From: an uncultured Eubacterium sp.
GTDB taxonomy: Bacteria; Bacillota; Clostridia; Lachnospirales; CAG-274
Assembly (NCBI GenBank): GCA_900545305.1
Contig: UQYD01000003.1
Location: forward strand, 37,142 to 101,141
Length of the DNA stretch: 64,000 nucleotides
Direction: 5' to 3'
Part shown: positions 55,141-63,886 of the stretch, one piece after another
Position numbering within the stretch: the first letter of the stretch is position 1
Layout: each line of letters opens with the position of its first letter
Made by a program: the position numbers and the translations under genes
The notes under the pieces: generated by a model
Seen by the model: only the letters and a program-made list of their open reading frames with translations
What the model was told of the DNA's origin: nothing
Database searches by the model: none

Positions 55141-56028
55141 TTATTTCTCTTTTTTATATTTTTTAGCTTTATCCATCATTTCTCTAAAACTTTCCTTATA
55201 TTTATAAGAAACAGCTCTTGGATTGTTTTTCAAAAGTTTAAATTTAGCCTTATCTTCGGCAAGCATTCTTTTATAATACTTGTCTTTTAATGTGTCTAAC
55301 TTCTTTTTAAGATTTTGTAATTCTGGGGAGTCTTCATCAAGTGCAATATTTGTTATATTATCCCTTGCTGATATATAGAGTTCCTGTAAGGACATTTTTT
55401 TAAGTTCGTCCATTTTTTCTTTGCCATTTGCAATAGCAGTATTAAACTCAATCATCTTATTATGAACATTCATAAGGTCATCTTTAAGTTTCTGTGAATT
55501 AGCAAGCATTTTCTTTAATTCAACAGCTGTTGTTGAAGAATTAAAGAAATCAACAATAAACAATGAACTTATGCCGGAGTCAATAGATAGCAATACCATA
55601 TCATTTAGGAATAAAACTCCTTTTTCAACCCAACTGTGAACAAGATATATCAACAATATACTTAATACACCCCAACAAAGGCTGTTAAAAAGGCAGATAT
55701 AACCACATAAATTAAATGGTTTATCACTATAATCCCAATATCTGACCTTATATATTCTTTCCATAATAAAACCTGTTACAAACTCCAATACAGAGGCTGC
55801 AATAGTTCCTATAATGAATACAAGAATCGGACTTGTTCTAAAAGGAATGACAGCAAAAAGTATAATAATAGCACCAGTACCATATATAGGTATAACAGGA
55901 CCTCTCATAAATCCTCGGTTTACCCAATTTCCAGTACAAACTGAAACATAGGTACTTTCAATTATCCAACCAAAGAAACAATAAATATAGAAAAACAACA
56001 TCCATTGAAGTATGGAGTAATGGTACAT
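55141..56028 (-). CDS. CmpB-type membrane protein (putative ABC-transporter type IV)
   Basis: 295 residues. Four to five hydrophobic segments in the first 170 residues with family blocks FGWIIESTYVSVCTGNWVNRGFMRGPVIPIYG and EFVTGFIMERIYKVRYWDYSDKPFNLCGYICLFNS, both characteristic of PF06541. The last ~120 residues are a charged, helical cytoplasmic tail. Despite the family name, no transport has been shown. 12 nt downstream of wecB, probably co-transcribed. Confidence 0.88.
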   Translation of the reverse strand: MYHYSILQWMLFFYIYCFFGWIIESTYVSVCTGNWVNRGFMRGPVIPIYGTGAIIILFAVIPFRTSPILVFIIGTIAASVLEFVTGFIMERIYKVRYWDYSDKPFNLCGYICLFNSLCWGVLSILLIYLVHSWVEKGVLFLNDMVLLSIDSGISSLFIVDFFNSSTTAVELKKMLANSQKLKDDLMNVHNKMIEFNTAIANGKEKMDELKKMSLQELYISARDNITNIALDEDSPELQNLKKKLDTLKDKYYKRMLAEDKAKFKLLKNNPRAVSYKYKESFREMMDKAKKYKKEK

Positions 56029-56040
56029 TTTTACCTCTCC

Positions 56041-57186
56041 TTAATAATCTTCAGGTCTGTCTTTTCTAAGTCCAAAGTAATAGCGAATAGCTTCTACAAT
56101 TCTTTCTGCTGCATATCCGTCACCAAATGGATTTTTAGCAGCTGACATTTTTGCGTATACTTCTTCGTTTGTTAATAATTCAACTGTAGTGTTGTAGATA
56201 TTTTCTTCTTCAATACCAGCAAGCTTTAAAGTACCGGCTTCAACACCTTCAGGTCTTTCTGTTACGTTTCTTAAAACAATAACAGGCTTACCCATTGAAG
56301 GTACTTCTTCCTGAAGTCCACCACTATCAGTGAGAACTAAGTAACTTCTGTTCATAAGATTGTGCATATTTTTAATATCAAGTGGGTCTACAAGATGAAT
56401 TCTATCGTGGTTACCAAGATATTTAAATGCAACTTCTCTTACAGCTGGGTTATAGTGAACAGCATAAACAACTTCAACATCAGGATAATCCTCAACAATT
56501 CTGAGAACAGCCTTACAGATGTTTTCAAGAGGTTCGCCAAGATTTTCACGTCTGTGAGCAGTCATTGTTATAACTCTCTTGTTTTTGTAATCAATGTTGT
56601 TAAGTTCTTCTAAATCAAACTTAAAATCATCGTTGATTGTAGTCTTTAAGCAGTCAACAGCTGTGTTACCTGTAATAAAGATATTGTCAGGAGAGATGTT
56701 TTCCTTTAATAAATGTTCCTTTGCAAGCTTAGTAGGAGCAAAGTGTAAATCAGCCATATGACCAGTAAGAACTCTGTTCATTTCTTCTGGGAAAGGCTGG
56801 TGCTTGTCATATGTTCTAAGACCTGCTTCAACGTGACCTAACTTACTGTCATTATAGAATGCTGCAAGAGCACCTGCAAATGTAGTTGTTGTATCGCCGT
56901 GAACGAGAACTAAATCAGGCTTACAATCCTTCATTACTTCTTCAAGACCTGTAAGAGCCTTTACAGTAATACTTGTAAGAGTCTGTCTCTGAGTCATAAT
57001 ATCCAAATCGTAATCTGGCTTTAAATCAAAAATTTCTAAAACCTGGTCAAGCATCTGTCTGTGCTGTGCTGTAACGCAAACAACCTGTTCTATATCATCA
57101 CACTTGTCCATAGCCTTAATAAGAGGAGCCATTTTTGTAGCTTCTGGACGAGTACCGAAGATACTCATTACTTTTACTTTATCCAT
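56041..57186 (-). CDS. wecB: UDP-N-acetylglucosamine 2-epimerase (non-hydrolysing)
   Basis: 381 residues, standard length. Converts UDP-GlcNAc to UDP-ManNAc for wall teichoic acid or capsule precursors. Motifs: SIFGTRPEATKMAPLIKAM, LVHGDTTTTFAGALAAFYN, HVEAGLRTYDKHQPFPEEMNR, TAHRRENLGEPLENI and LTDSGGLQEEVPSMGKPV, all conserved epimerase blocks with the catalytic Asp, Glu and His. Neighbouring genes include an LCP ligase ~9 kb away, which uses such polymers. Confidence 0.97.
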   Translation of the reverse strand: MDKVKVMSIFGTRPEATKMAPLIKAMDKCDDIEQVVCVTAQHRQMLDQVLEIFDLKPDYDLDIMTQRQTLTSITVKALTGLEEVMKDCKPDLVLVHGDTTTTFAGALAAFYNDSKLGHVEAGLRTYDKHQPFPEEMNRVLTGHMADLHFAPTKLAKEHLLKENISPDNIFITGNTAVDCLKTTINDDFKFDLEELNNIDYKNKRVITMTAHRRENLGEPLENICKAVLRIVEDYPDVEVVYAVHYNPAVREVAFKYLGNHDRIHLVDPLDIKNMHNLMNRSYLVLTDSGGLQEEVPSMGKPVIVLRNVTERPEGVEAGTLKLAGIEEENIYNTTVELLTNEEVYAKMSAAKNPFGDGYAAERIVEAIRYYFGLRKDRPEDY

Positions 57187-57247
57187 AATTTCACCTCAAA
57201 ATAATATATTACTATTAATTAAACCACATTTTAAGCATTTTTTCAAC

Positions 57248-58000
57248 TTAATATTCTACATTTACTAAAATTAATCCTCTAGGTGGAAGTGTAGCACCTG
57301 ACTTACTTCTATCCTTAGCCTCTAAGATTTTTGGCATATCTTCAGGATTAGTTTTTCCAAGACCAACTTCAACAAGTGTGCCTGTAAGTATTCTGACCAT
57401 ATTGTAGAGGAAACCGTTTCCCTTAAATATGAAACTTATTTCGTCGCCGTCTTTTATTATTTCTATATCGTATATTTTTCTTACAGTAGATTTCTTTGTT
57501 CTCTTGTTTGAACAAAATGACATAAAGTCGTGTTCGCCTTTTAAATATTCGGCAGCCTTTTTCATAGCATCCACATCTAAATCAGCACAGTAGTGTAAAA
57601 CAGTTCTTCTGTTGAAAACATCAGGCTTTTTGCCAACACATAAAGTGTACATATATGTTTTTGCTTTGGCATTTAATCTGGCGTGAAATCTGTTGTCAAC
57701 TTTTTCACATTCCAAAATTTTTATGTCTGAAGGAAGATGCTTATTAATATTGTCCATAAGTCTTTCAGGCTCTAAATCCTGTCCCAATTTAACATTTGCA
57801 ACCTGACCCATGGCGTGAGTACCGGCATCTGTTCTACCAGAACCGATTACTTCGGCTCTTTCTCCAGTTCCGTCAAAAACAGCATTTTCGACTACTTCCT
57901 GTATAGTATTTTCCTGATTTTTTTGCTTCTGCCAGCCGTTATATCGTATTCCTTCGTACTGTAAGACTAACTTGTAATTATGTAATTCATGTTCTTTCAT
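57248..58000 (-). CDS. truA: tRNA pseudouridine(38-40) synthase TruA
   Basis: 250 residues from the ATG at 58000 (TTAGGAGATTG upstream). Makes pseudouridine at positions 38-40 of the tRNA anticodon arm. Catalytic Asp in IGSGRTDAGTHAMGQV (about residue 54); FHARLNAKAKTYMY and FLYNMVRILTGTLVEVGLG are present. Complete. Promoter not obvious. Confidence 0.97.
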   Translation of the reverse strand: MKEHELHNYKLVLQYEGIRYNGWQKQKNQENTIQEVVENAVFDGTGERAEVIGSGRTDAGTHAMGQVANVKLGQDLEPERLMDNINKHLPSDIKILECEKVDNRFHARLNAKAKTYMYTLCVGKKPDVFNRRTVLHYCADLDVDAMKKAAEYLKGEHDFMSFCSNKRTKKSTVRKIYDIEIIKDGDEISFIFKGNGFLYNMVRILTGTLVEVGLGKTNPEDMPKILEAKDRSKSGATLPPRGLILVNVEY

Positions 58001-58130
58001 AGCTATCAATCTCCTAATGACAAACCACAATATTTGTGATACAATTTTAATAGAACCTTAATAATACTATACAATAATTTTTCAGCAATATCAACTATAA
58101 TTAAAGGGTAAATAAAAGGAGGAATGATTT

Positions 58131-58823
58131 ATGGAATATAAAATTCTTGTAGCCGATGACGATAAGGAAATTCGTGAGGCAATAGAAATATATTTAACAA
58201 ATGAACAGATGAAAGTACTTACAGCTTGTGACGGACAAGAAGCTTTAAAGGTACTTGAGGCAAATCCTGATATACACCTTATTATTATGGATTTAATGAT
58301 GCCTAAAATGGACGGTATACAAGCTATACTCCAAATCAGAAAGGAAAAGGAAATACCTATTATTGTACTTTCTGCTAAATCAGAGGATAAGGACGTTGTT
58401 CTTGGTCTTAACATTGGTGCTGATGACTATATTACAAAGCCATTTAACTTTCTTGAGCTTATTGCAAGAGTAAAGGCACAGCTCAGAAGATACACAAAGT
58501 TTACAAGCTTTCAGCAAAGTAATGATGAGCTTTTCATAAGAGGTTTATATCTTAACAAAAAGACTAAGGAAGTTAAGTTAGACGATAAGCCTGTTCGTCT
58601 TACTCCTATTGAATTTAAGATTTTACAGCTTTTAATGGAAAATCCTGATGTTATTTTCTCTATACAGGAAATATACGAAAAGGTATGGAATGAGCCTTTT
58701 ATAAACAGCGAAAATACTGTTGCGGTTCACATTAGAAGAATAAGAGAAAAAATCGAGGTGGACCCTAAAGAACCTATGTACTTAAAGGTGGTGTGGGGAA
58801 TTGGATACAAAATCTCAAAATAA
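58131..58823 (+). CDS. OmpR-family response regulator
   Basis: 230 residues. Receiver domain with DDDK, phosphoacceptor Asp in LIIMDLMMPKMDG (about residue 53), LSAKSED, and Lys in YITKPFNFLEL. C-terminal winged helix with LTPIEFKILQLLMENPD and VAVHIRRIREKIE, close to VanR/WalR types. AAAGGAGG before the start. Overlaps the sensor kinase start by 23 bp. Targets unknown. Confidence 0.96.
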   Translation: MEYKILVADDDKEIREAIEIYLTNEQMKVLTACDGQEALKVLEANPDIHLIIMDLMMPKMDGIQAILQIRKEKEIPIIVLSAKSEDKDVVLGLNIGADDYITKPFNFLELIARVKAQLRRYTKFTSFQQSNDELFIRGLYLNKKTKEVKLDDKPVRLTPIEFKILQLLMENPDVIFSIQEIYEKVWNEPFINSENTVAVHIRRIREKIEVDPKEPMYLKVVWGIGYKISK

Positions 58824-60990
58824 GGTTGCTGTATTCTTCTTATTTTTGCTTAGTATAATACTTTTTGGCTGTAGTCTTTTGACCAGTTTTGAAAAGAAGT
58901 TAGACTATGACAAAGATACTATGAGCTATTTTAGAGATAGCCCTGAAATACAGGAACTGGCAATAAGATATGCTAAAAATCTTCAGAGATATTATTGCTA
59001 TTACAAAAATTTTGATATTAGTACAGCTACAATGAAGCTGGCAGAGCTAGACAAGTATATTTCTACTGGTCATGTAGAGGAAGGCAAGTCTAGTCATACT
59101 GTTATTGCTCCTTTTAGTAATAAAAATGACAGCAGTACAACAGGACCTACTCCTGATGATGAATACAATAATAAGCCGGAAGAATTATATAACTTTGATT
59201 TGGATAGTCTCACTCTTGATGAAGTGCTTTCAAGACAGAGTAAATTAGTAGATACTATAAATAACTATAATACAGTGGAAAACTACATAAGAACTAATTC
59301 AGATTTTCATTTTATGGTTTTCGATATTTTAAGAAACAGAGTTATTGCTACTAATTCAGAAGATTTTTACAAAGAAACTAATTACGAAACTATATCTACA
59401 GGCGATGATATTTTTAATGTAAAGTTTAATGGGGAATTACTTAGTACAGCTTTTTCAGCTGATAGTATGCGTTGCTTTATTTCAATTCCAAATGCTACAT
59501 CTCTTACAATAAAGGGATATATGTTTGAACTGAAAAATACAGTAGCATATAATAAAATACTTTCTTCTCCGGCTTTACCTATTTGCCTTTTCGCCTTAGG
59601 TCTTGCTGTGTTACTTTTCATAAAGTCAACAAATGAAGCAATATTACACGATATAAATGATAAGTTCTTTAGACATTTTGAAAAACTTCCTTTAGTTATT
59701 TCAATTCCTTGTTTTTTAATATGTTTAAAATTCATTTTTTATCATTACGCACACACAAAGGCACTTCCTGTGCTTACAAGTAATTTTTCACAAGGAAAAT
59801 ATGTTGCAATACTTGGATTAATTATTGGTTCATCTGCTATGGTTCTCTACTTAATATTGACTTTTGAATATATTTTGAAGGTAATAAAAGAGCCAAAGAG
59901 AATATTTAATACCTATGAATTTAAGGGAGTAATAGCTTCTATAGAAAATTTAAAATTAGCTATACTTAAATCAAAGAAAATATATTTTATAATACCTTTG
60001 ATTTTCTGTGTAATTGCAATAGTTTTCATATACGGTATTATAATACTTTTAAGTGTAAGTATGGCTTTATTGCCAAAGTCAGTTGCTATTTATTTAGCTT
60101 GTCTTGTGGCATTAATGTTCTTCATTTTCTGTTACAGAATAATAATATCAGAAATAAAGCTGAGATATTATATACAGGAAATGGCCGACGGAAAAATTGA
60201 AACAATTCCTCATCAAACAGGATTTTTCACTACTTCTATTAACAATATCAATAACATTAATACTGGACTTAAAGCAGTTATGGAGGAACAGCTTAAAAGT
60301 GAGCGTTTAAAGACAGAACTTATAACAAATGTTTCTCACGATTTAAAGACACCTCTTACATCTATTATAAGCTATGTAGATTTATTGCAGGCTATGAATT
60401 TGGATAATGAAAAAGCTAATGAATATATTGGCATTATCAAGAATAAATCTCGTAGACTTAAAATACTTATTGATGATTTGTTTGAGGCATCAAAACTTTC
60501 AAGTGGTCAAATGAAATTGGAAAAAAGAAATGCTGATGTTGTTTCTCTTTTGGAACAAACATTGGGAGAACTTGACTACAAGTTGGAAGATGCTCACATT
60601 GAATTTAAGATTACAGGTTGTACTGACCCTATTATTTTAAATATAGACGGTCAGAAAATGTGGAGAGTATTTGATAATCTTATAAATAATATTATTAAGT
60701 ATTCTGCACCAAATTCAAGAGCATATGCCGATATTGAAAATAATGAAAATAATGTAGTTATAACATTTAAAAATGTGGCTAACTATACTATGGATTTCGA
60801 GGCTGATGAGCTTTTTGAAAGATTTAAACGTGCCGATAAAGCTAGAACTACAGAAGGTTCAGGCCTTGGACTTTCAATAGCTAAAAGCATTGTAGAACTT
60901 CATGGTGGCAAAATGAAAATCGTCACTGACGGTGATTTGTTTAAAATAATAATTGTTTTAGAAAAGAACACTGAAGAAAAAAGCGAATAA
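58801..60990 (+). CDS. Membrane sensor histidine kinase
   Basis: 729 residues, probably started at TTG 58801 behind GGTGGTGTGGGG within the end of the regulator gene. One N-terminal membrane helix (about residues 8-28), an extracytoplasmic domain of ~220 residues, then several more membrane helices (about 250-450), a HAMP-less linker, HisKA with NVSHDLKTPLTSIISYVDLL (phospho-His about 510), and HATPase with NNIIKYSAPNSRAYADI and GSGLGLSIAKSIVELHGGK. Paired with the upstream OmpR-type regulator. The many helices are unusual for VanS-type kinases and suggest a membrane signal; ligand unknown. Confidence 0.94.
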   Translation: MDTKSQNKVAVFFLFLLSIILFGCSLLTSFEKKLDYDKDTMSYFRDSPEIQELAIRYAKNLQRYYCYYKNFDISTATMKLAELDKYISTGHVEEGKSSHTVIAPFSNKNDSSTTGPTPDDEYNNKPEELYNFDLDSLTLDEVLSRQSKLVDTINNYNTVENYIRTNSDFHFMVFDILRNRVIATNSEDFYKETNYETISTGDDIFNVKFNGELLSTAFSADSMRCFISIPNATSLTIKGYMFELKNTVAYNKILSSPALPICLFALGLAVLLFIKSTNEAILHDINDKFFRHFEKLPLVISIPCFLICLKFIFYHYAHTKALPVLTSNFSQGKYVAILGLIIGSSAMVLYLILTFEYILKVIKEPKRIFNTYEFKGVIASIENLKLAILKSKKIYFIIPLIFCVIAIVFIYGIIILLSVSMALLPKSVAIYLACLVALMFFIFCYRIIISEIKLRYYIQEMADGKIETIPHQTGFFTTSINNINNINTGLKAVMEEQLKSERLKTELITNVSHDLKTPLTSIISYVDLLQAMNLDNEKANEYIGIIKNKSRRLKILIDDLFEASKLSSGQMKLEKRNADVVSLLEQTLGELDYKLEDAHIEFKITGCTDPIILNIDGQKMWRVFDNLINNIIKYSAPNSRAYADIENNENNVVITFKNVANYTMDFEADELFERFKRADKARTTEGSGLGLSIAKSIVELHGGKMKIVTDGDLFKIIIVLEKNTEEKSE

Positions 60991-60997
60991 TAATTTT

Positions 60998-61033
60998 ATG
61001 GGAATGTATGAGAGATTGTACATTCCCATTTTT
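60998..61033 (+). terminator. Terminator of the two-component operon, dispersed copy 2
   Basis: 11-bp stem (60998-61008 with 61019-61029), loop TGAGAGATTG, then T run. Stem core and loop are the exact inverse of 53822-53849. Confidence 0.85.
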
Positions 61034-61039
61034 ATAAAA

Positions 61040-61135
61040 AAGGTGTAGTCATTTTCGACCACACCAAAAATTAAAGAACCTGAAAATCCATAACCTTTCA
61101 GTTTAAATAGTTGGCAACTAATATGCCAACTATTT
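61040..61135. terminator. Two further hairpins between convergent genes
   Basis: GGTGTAGTC (61042-61050) pairs with GACCACACC (61057-61065) with one mismatch, flanked by A and T runs; AAATAGTTGGCA (61105-61116) pairs perfectly with 61124-61135, ending at the stop codon of the WYL gene. They probably serve the leftward WYL gene. Confidence 0.6.
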
Positions 61136-62125
61136 TTATTTATTGTAAATATTATAGAGATTATTTACTATTTCTTTTACTTCATTTCTAAATTGCTCAG
61201 GCTTTGTTACTTCTACCTTATCACCTTGACTTAAAAGCCACATAAGTACACCTTTACCATAGGTTTCAGCTTTAATAGTAAATACACCATCTTTTTCATC
61301 TATTATTTGTGCTGTAGGTATTCTGTCCAAAATAGCCTCTACAGATTTTCCCCAAAATTTAAATTCTATTGTTTGTAAATCTCCCCCTTGCATAAACTGT
61401 ATGTATTTTCTGTACTGTCCATCTTCAAAATGATTACCGTAAGGTACAAAGAATTTCTCATTTAAAATCTTAAAGTTCTTAATTCGGTCAATTCTAAAGT
61501 GTTCTATTTTCTTCTTTCCATCAACGTTAGAAACTAGATAGAAATAATACTCACCAAACATCATACCTTGAGGATTTATGACAACACTGCTTAAAATTTC
61601 TTTGCTGTTTTCTATTCTAGTATAATTAATTTTTATTTTTTTGTGTTCACTTATAGCCTGACTTAAATCCCATAAATTGTTTATAAACGGCTTATTGTGT
61701 TTTGGTCCAATATAGTGAAATTTTTCGTTGGCAATAATATTGTGAACCTGTTGAGATTCTGCTGTGTTTACACAGCAGTCAAGTATTGTATCTATTATAG
61801 GCATCATTTCTTCTTTTATAAATGCCTTGCTTTCAAGTAGAATTTTACATACTGCCAATATTTCGTTTTTAGAAAGTGTTCTCCTACCCTGATATTTTAA
61901 AATATAACCACCTAAAGCACGTTTATATTCAATATCATTTATGTAACCATATTTTACTTTCATTTCACTAAAAAAATCTTTAAGACTTTTTATATCTCTT
62001 TGTATACTTCTTTCGTGAACGCCAAAATATTCAGCATATTCTTTTTTCTTTAACACTTTACCTTCCAATAGGTCAGAATATATTTTTAAAATTCTAAATC
62101 CCTTTAAATCATACTCTGATTCCAT
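61136..62125 (-). CDS. WYL-domain transcriptional regulator
   Basis: 329 residues from the ATG at 62125 (GAGGTG just upstream); longer starts lack a site. N-terminal HTH of the HTH_11 type: YDLKGFRILKIYSDLLEGKVLKKKEYAEYFGVHERSIQRDIKSLKDFF (about residues 5-52). Central WYL domain (about 160-235) with INPQGMMFGEYYFYLVSNVDGKKKIEHFRIDRI, where the WYL position reads YYF; C-terminal WCX-like extension. WYL proteins sense ligands, often nucleic acids, or DNA damage. Its promoter contains a TAGACA-N5-TGTCTA operator, predicting autoregulation. Confidence 0.9.
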   Translation of the reverse strand: MESEYDLKGFRILKIYSDLLEGKVLKKKEYAEYFGVHERSIQRDIKSLKDFFSEMKVKYGYINDIEYKRALGGYILKYQGRRTLSKNEILAVCKILLESKAFIKEEMMPIIDTILDCCVNTAESQQVHNIIANEKFHYIGPKHNKPFINNLWDLSQAISEHKKIKINYTRIENSKEILSSVVINPQGMMFGEYYFYLVSNVDGKKKIEHFRIDRIKNFKILNEKFFVPYGNHFEDGQYRKYIQFMQGGDLQTIEFKFWGKSVEAILDRIPTAQIIDEKDGVFTIKAETYGKGVLMWLLSQGDKVEVTKPEQFRNEVKEIVNNLYNIYNK

Positions 62126-62173
62126 ATTCCACCTCATCTCCAACAGTAAGCACCCCATTTCTATAATCATTAT

Positions 62174-62212
62174 ACTATAATTATATAAAGGTAACTAGAC
62201 AAATATTGTCTA
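62174..62212 (-). promoter_or_regulatory. Promoter of the WYL gene with operator 1
   Basis: Perfect operator TAGACA-AATAT-TGTCTA (62196-62212). Reading leftwards its inner half is the -35 (TTGTCT, 62202-62197), 17 nt before TATAGT (62179-62174). Confidence 0.65.
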
Positions 62213-62261
62213 TTTACTTACTATTACTTATTTTTTGTTAAGCATATAATACCATACCATA

Positions 62262-62300
62262 TAGACAGGAATTGTCCCTCTTAAAAACTTTTTTTACATT
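62262..62300 (+). promoter_or_regulatory. Operator 2 with rightward promoter
   Basis: TAGACA-GGAAT-TGTCC (62262-62277). Its right half supplies TTGTCC (62272-62277), 17 nt before TACATT (62295-62300). This would transcribe the small-gene pair. Confidence 0.5.
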
Positions 62301-62319
62301 TTTTACAAATTTTTTTAAG

Positions 62320-62336
62320 TAGACAAGAAGTGTCAT
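62320..62336. promoter_or_regulatory. Operator 3
   Basis: TAGACA-AGAAG-TGTCAT, five of six arm pairs match. Lies 36 nt before the first small gene. Confidence 0.5.
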
Positions 62337-62371
62337 AGCAATGATGTATATTATAATTGGAGGTGATAAAA

Positions 62372-62500
62372 ATGAGAAATAAAGTAATTATTACAGGTTT
62401 TAGATTTGATTCAAATTTTAAATGCCCTTATTGTAATAAGAGTATACCACAGAATAGTAAAATATGTCCTCATTGTAAAAAAGTATTACCAGTATACTAA
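62372..62500 (+). CDS. 42-residue double-CxxC zinc-ribbon protein
   Basis: Starts at ATG 62372 behind GGAGGTG, ends TAA 62500. The peptide MRNKVIITGFRFDS is followed by CPYCNKSIPQNSKICPHC, two CxxC knuckles 12 residues apart, a complete small zinc ribbon. No membrane segment. It is first of two small genes controlled by the operators shared with the divergent WYL gene. It may be an accessory DNA or protein-binding partner; no function is known to me. Confidence 0.7.
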   Translation: MRNKVIITGFRFDSNFKCPYCNKSIPQNSKICPHCKKVLPVY

Positions 62501-62535
62501 TAATAACATTTCATAAAATTAAAGGAGGTCTAAAT

Positions 62536-62733
62536 ATGGGATTTTTTGATTTTGTTTCTAAGGCTGCTGCCAAAAGTTATAGTGATTTTAACAAAAATGT
62601 AGAACGTCAACTAAATGAAAGTGATAGAAAAGCTGCTGAATACGAACGTAGAGGTAATCTCTCAAGTAAACAGAGAGAAAACTTAGATAAATACTACGAA
62701 AAATCAGCCAAAGCAAGAAAAAATCTACATTAA
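62536..62733 (+). CDS. Small highly charged helical protein
   Basis: 65 residues, AAAGGAGG 6 nt before the ATG. MGFFDFVSKAAAKSYSDF then a strongly charged, helical Arg/Glu/Lys-rich body (ERQLNESDRKAAEYERRGN). Hypothetical. Second gene of the WYL-linked operon, followed by a terminator. Confidence 0.7.
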   Translation: MGFFDFVSKAAAKSYSDFNKNVERQLNESDRKAAEYERRGNLSSKQRENLDKYYEKSAKARKNLH

Positions 62734-62759
62734 TGATTTTATTTTCTTTATTTATTCCA

Positions 62760-62790
62760 AGCCACCTGCTCTTAGTTGGTGGCTTTTTTA
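62760..62790 (+). terminator. Terminator of the small-gene operon
   Basis: AGCCACC (62760-62766) with GGTGGCT (62778-62784), then T run. Confidence 0.85.
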
Positions 62791-62853
62791 TAGTAAATCT
62801 AAAAGACCATATGTTAAAAAACATATAGCCTTTTAAATTCACATATTTTTTGA

Positions 62854-63345
62854 TTAATAAAGACCACTATAAGTCATACCATTCCAAGTTGATGTCATGT
62901 AGATAGGCTGTTTAGGTTCGTGGTAGTCATATACTTCACGAGAGAATAATTTATATGGTGAAAGTTTATGACCGTTCTTGCTTACACGATAGAGAGTTTC
63001 ATAACCCATATGTGCTGAATAAACGAATACACCATTTGCATTACATTCATAAAGACCTGCACTACCACCACTGAATGTACCTAATGTAATAATCTTACCG
63101 TATTCACAACTATAAAATCTGTAAACATAATCAGCTTCACAAGTACCAGTCTTTACAATTAATTCCTTGATACCGTCCTTATTCATATCATAAACACAGT
63201 ATTCTTCAACTGAGCTTGTCTTATTTAACCAGCTAAGTTCATTGGCATATGCCTTGTATACATCGTCCTGTATAGCAAAAGCATTTACAGAAGACATTAA
63301 AGCAAACATAACAACTGACATTACAACACATAAAAATTTTTTCAT
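62854..63345 (-). CDS. Small secreted protein of unknown function
   Basis: 163 residues from the ATG at 63345 (AAAAGGAG 10 nt upstream). Signal peptide MKKFLCVVMSVVMFALMSSVNAFA. Contains one VYDMNKDGIKELIVKTG block, an FG-GAP/EF-hand-like Ca2+ loop common in secreted clostridial proteins of this size, and several aromatic-Gly repeats. No catalytic motif seen. A WYL-type operator (63649) and the shared 50-nt motif (63717-63766) lie upstream; an imperfect hairpin at 62805-62835 follows. Confidence 0.75.
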   Translation of the reverse strand: MKKFLCVVMSVVMFALMSSVNAFAIQDDVYKAYANELSWLNKTSSVEEYCVYDMNKDGIKELIVKTGTCEADYVYRFYSCEYGKIITLGTFSGGSAGLYECNANGVFVYSAHMGYETLYRVSKNGHKLSPYKLFSREVYDYHEPKQPIYMTSTWNGMTYSGLY

Positions 63346-63648
63346 AATAATACACTCCTTTTCTTTGTTTCCATTAAACCCTTTATAGCACAAACATTCA
63401 TTTAGATACCTTAAAATTTTAACCTCCTTCTTTTCTGTTTTATTTACCCTTCTGGTACCATTCTTACATACATGCCTGCTTGCTCTTTATTTCTATATAA
63501 TATATGTTATCTTCTGCTTAACACACATTTCAGAAAAAGATTTAATGTAAAAATAATTTTTTTACAAATGTATAAATACAATTTGTTTTTACTTATCTAT
63601 TATTATTAATATATAAGTATTTTATATTTTACATTATATAAAACGCTA

Positions 63649-63665
63649 TAGACATAAATTGTCCA
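63649..63665. promoter_or_regulatory. Operator 4 (WYL-type), isolated
   Basis: TAGACA-TAAAT-TGTCCA, same half sites and 5-nt spacing as the operators next to the WYL gene. Lies ~300 bp upstream of the secreted-protein gene. The rest of 63346-63886 holds the 50-nt motif, a hairpin and AT-rich sequence, with no gene. Confidence 0.5.
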
Positions 63666-63716
63666 TTAAAAAAATAATATTAAAATTTTTTTAAAATTTA
63701 GAACAAATCACAACCT

Positions 63717-63766
63717 TAATTTGTGGTTTGATACATCAAACCATCGAATTTATCTTTCCTGTTCAT
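63717..63766 (-). promoter_or_regulatory. Shared 50-nt upstream motif, copy B
   Basis: On the leftward strand: TGAA-N2-GGAAAGATAAAT, 23 nt containing a perfect hairpin (GGTTTGA/TCAAACC at 63725-63742), ACAAATTA. See copy A at 55050-55100. Confidence 0.5.
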
Positions 63767-63768
63767 TA

Positions 63769-63798
63769 AAAAAAGCCCAGATAAACTGGACTTTTTTT
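63769..63798. terminator. Bidirectional hairpin
   Basis: AAAAGCCCAG (63771-63780) with CTGGACTTTT (63786-63795), one mismatch, with A run and T run. Probably ends the gene entering from the right edge. Confidence 0.7.
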
Positions 63799-63886
63799 AA
63801 TGAATATTGTGAATTAATTTTTTATTGTAATATAGGAAATAGAACAGCTTTCGCCATTCTCTTTTTTACAAACTGGAAGTTTCAAA

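Noticed and set aside
62352..62357. TATAAT as promoter -10 for the zinc-ribbon gene
   Set aside because: The start site would fall after its GGAGG ribosome site, making the mRNA leaderless; the TTGTCC-N17-TACATT promoter at 62272-62300 is more sensible.
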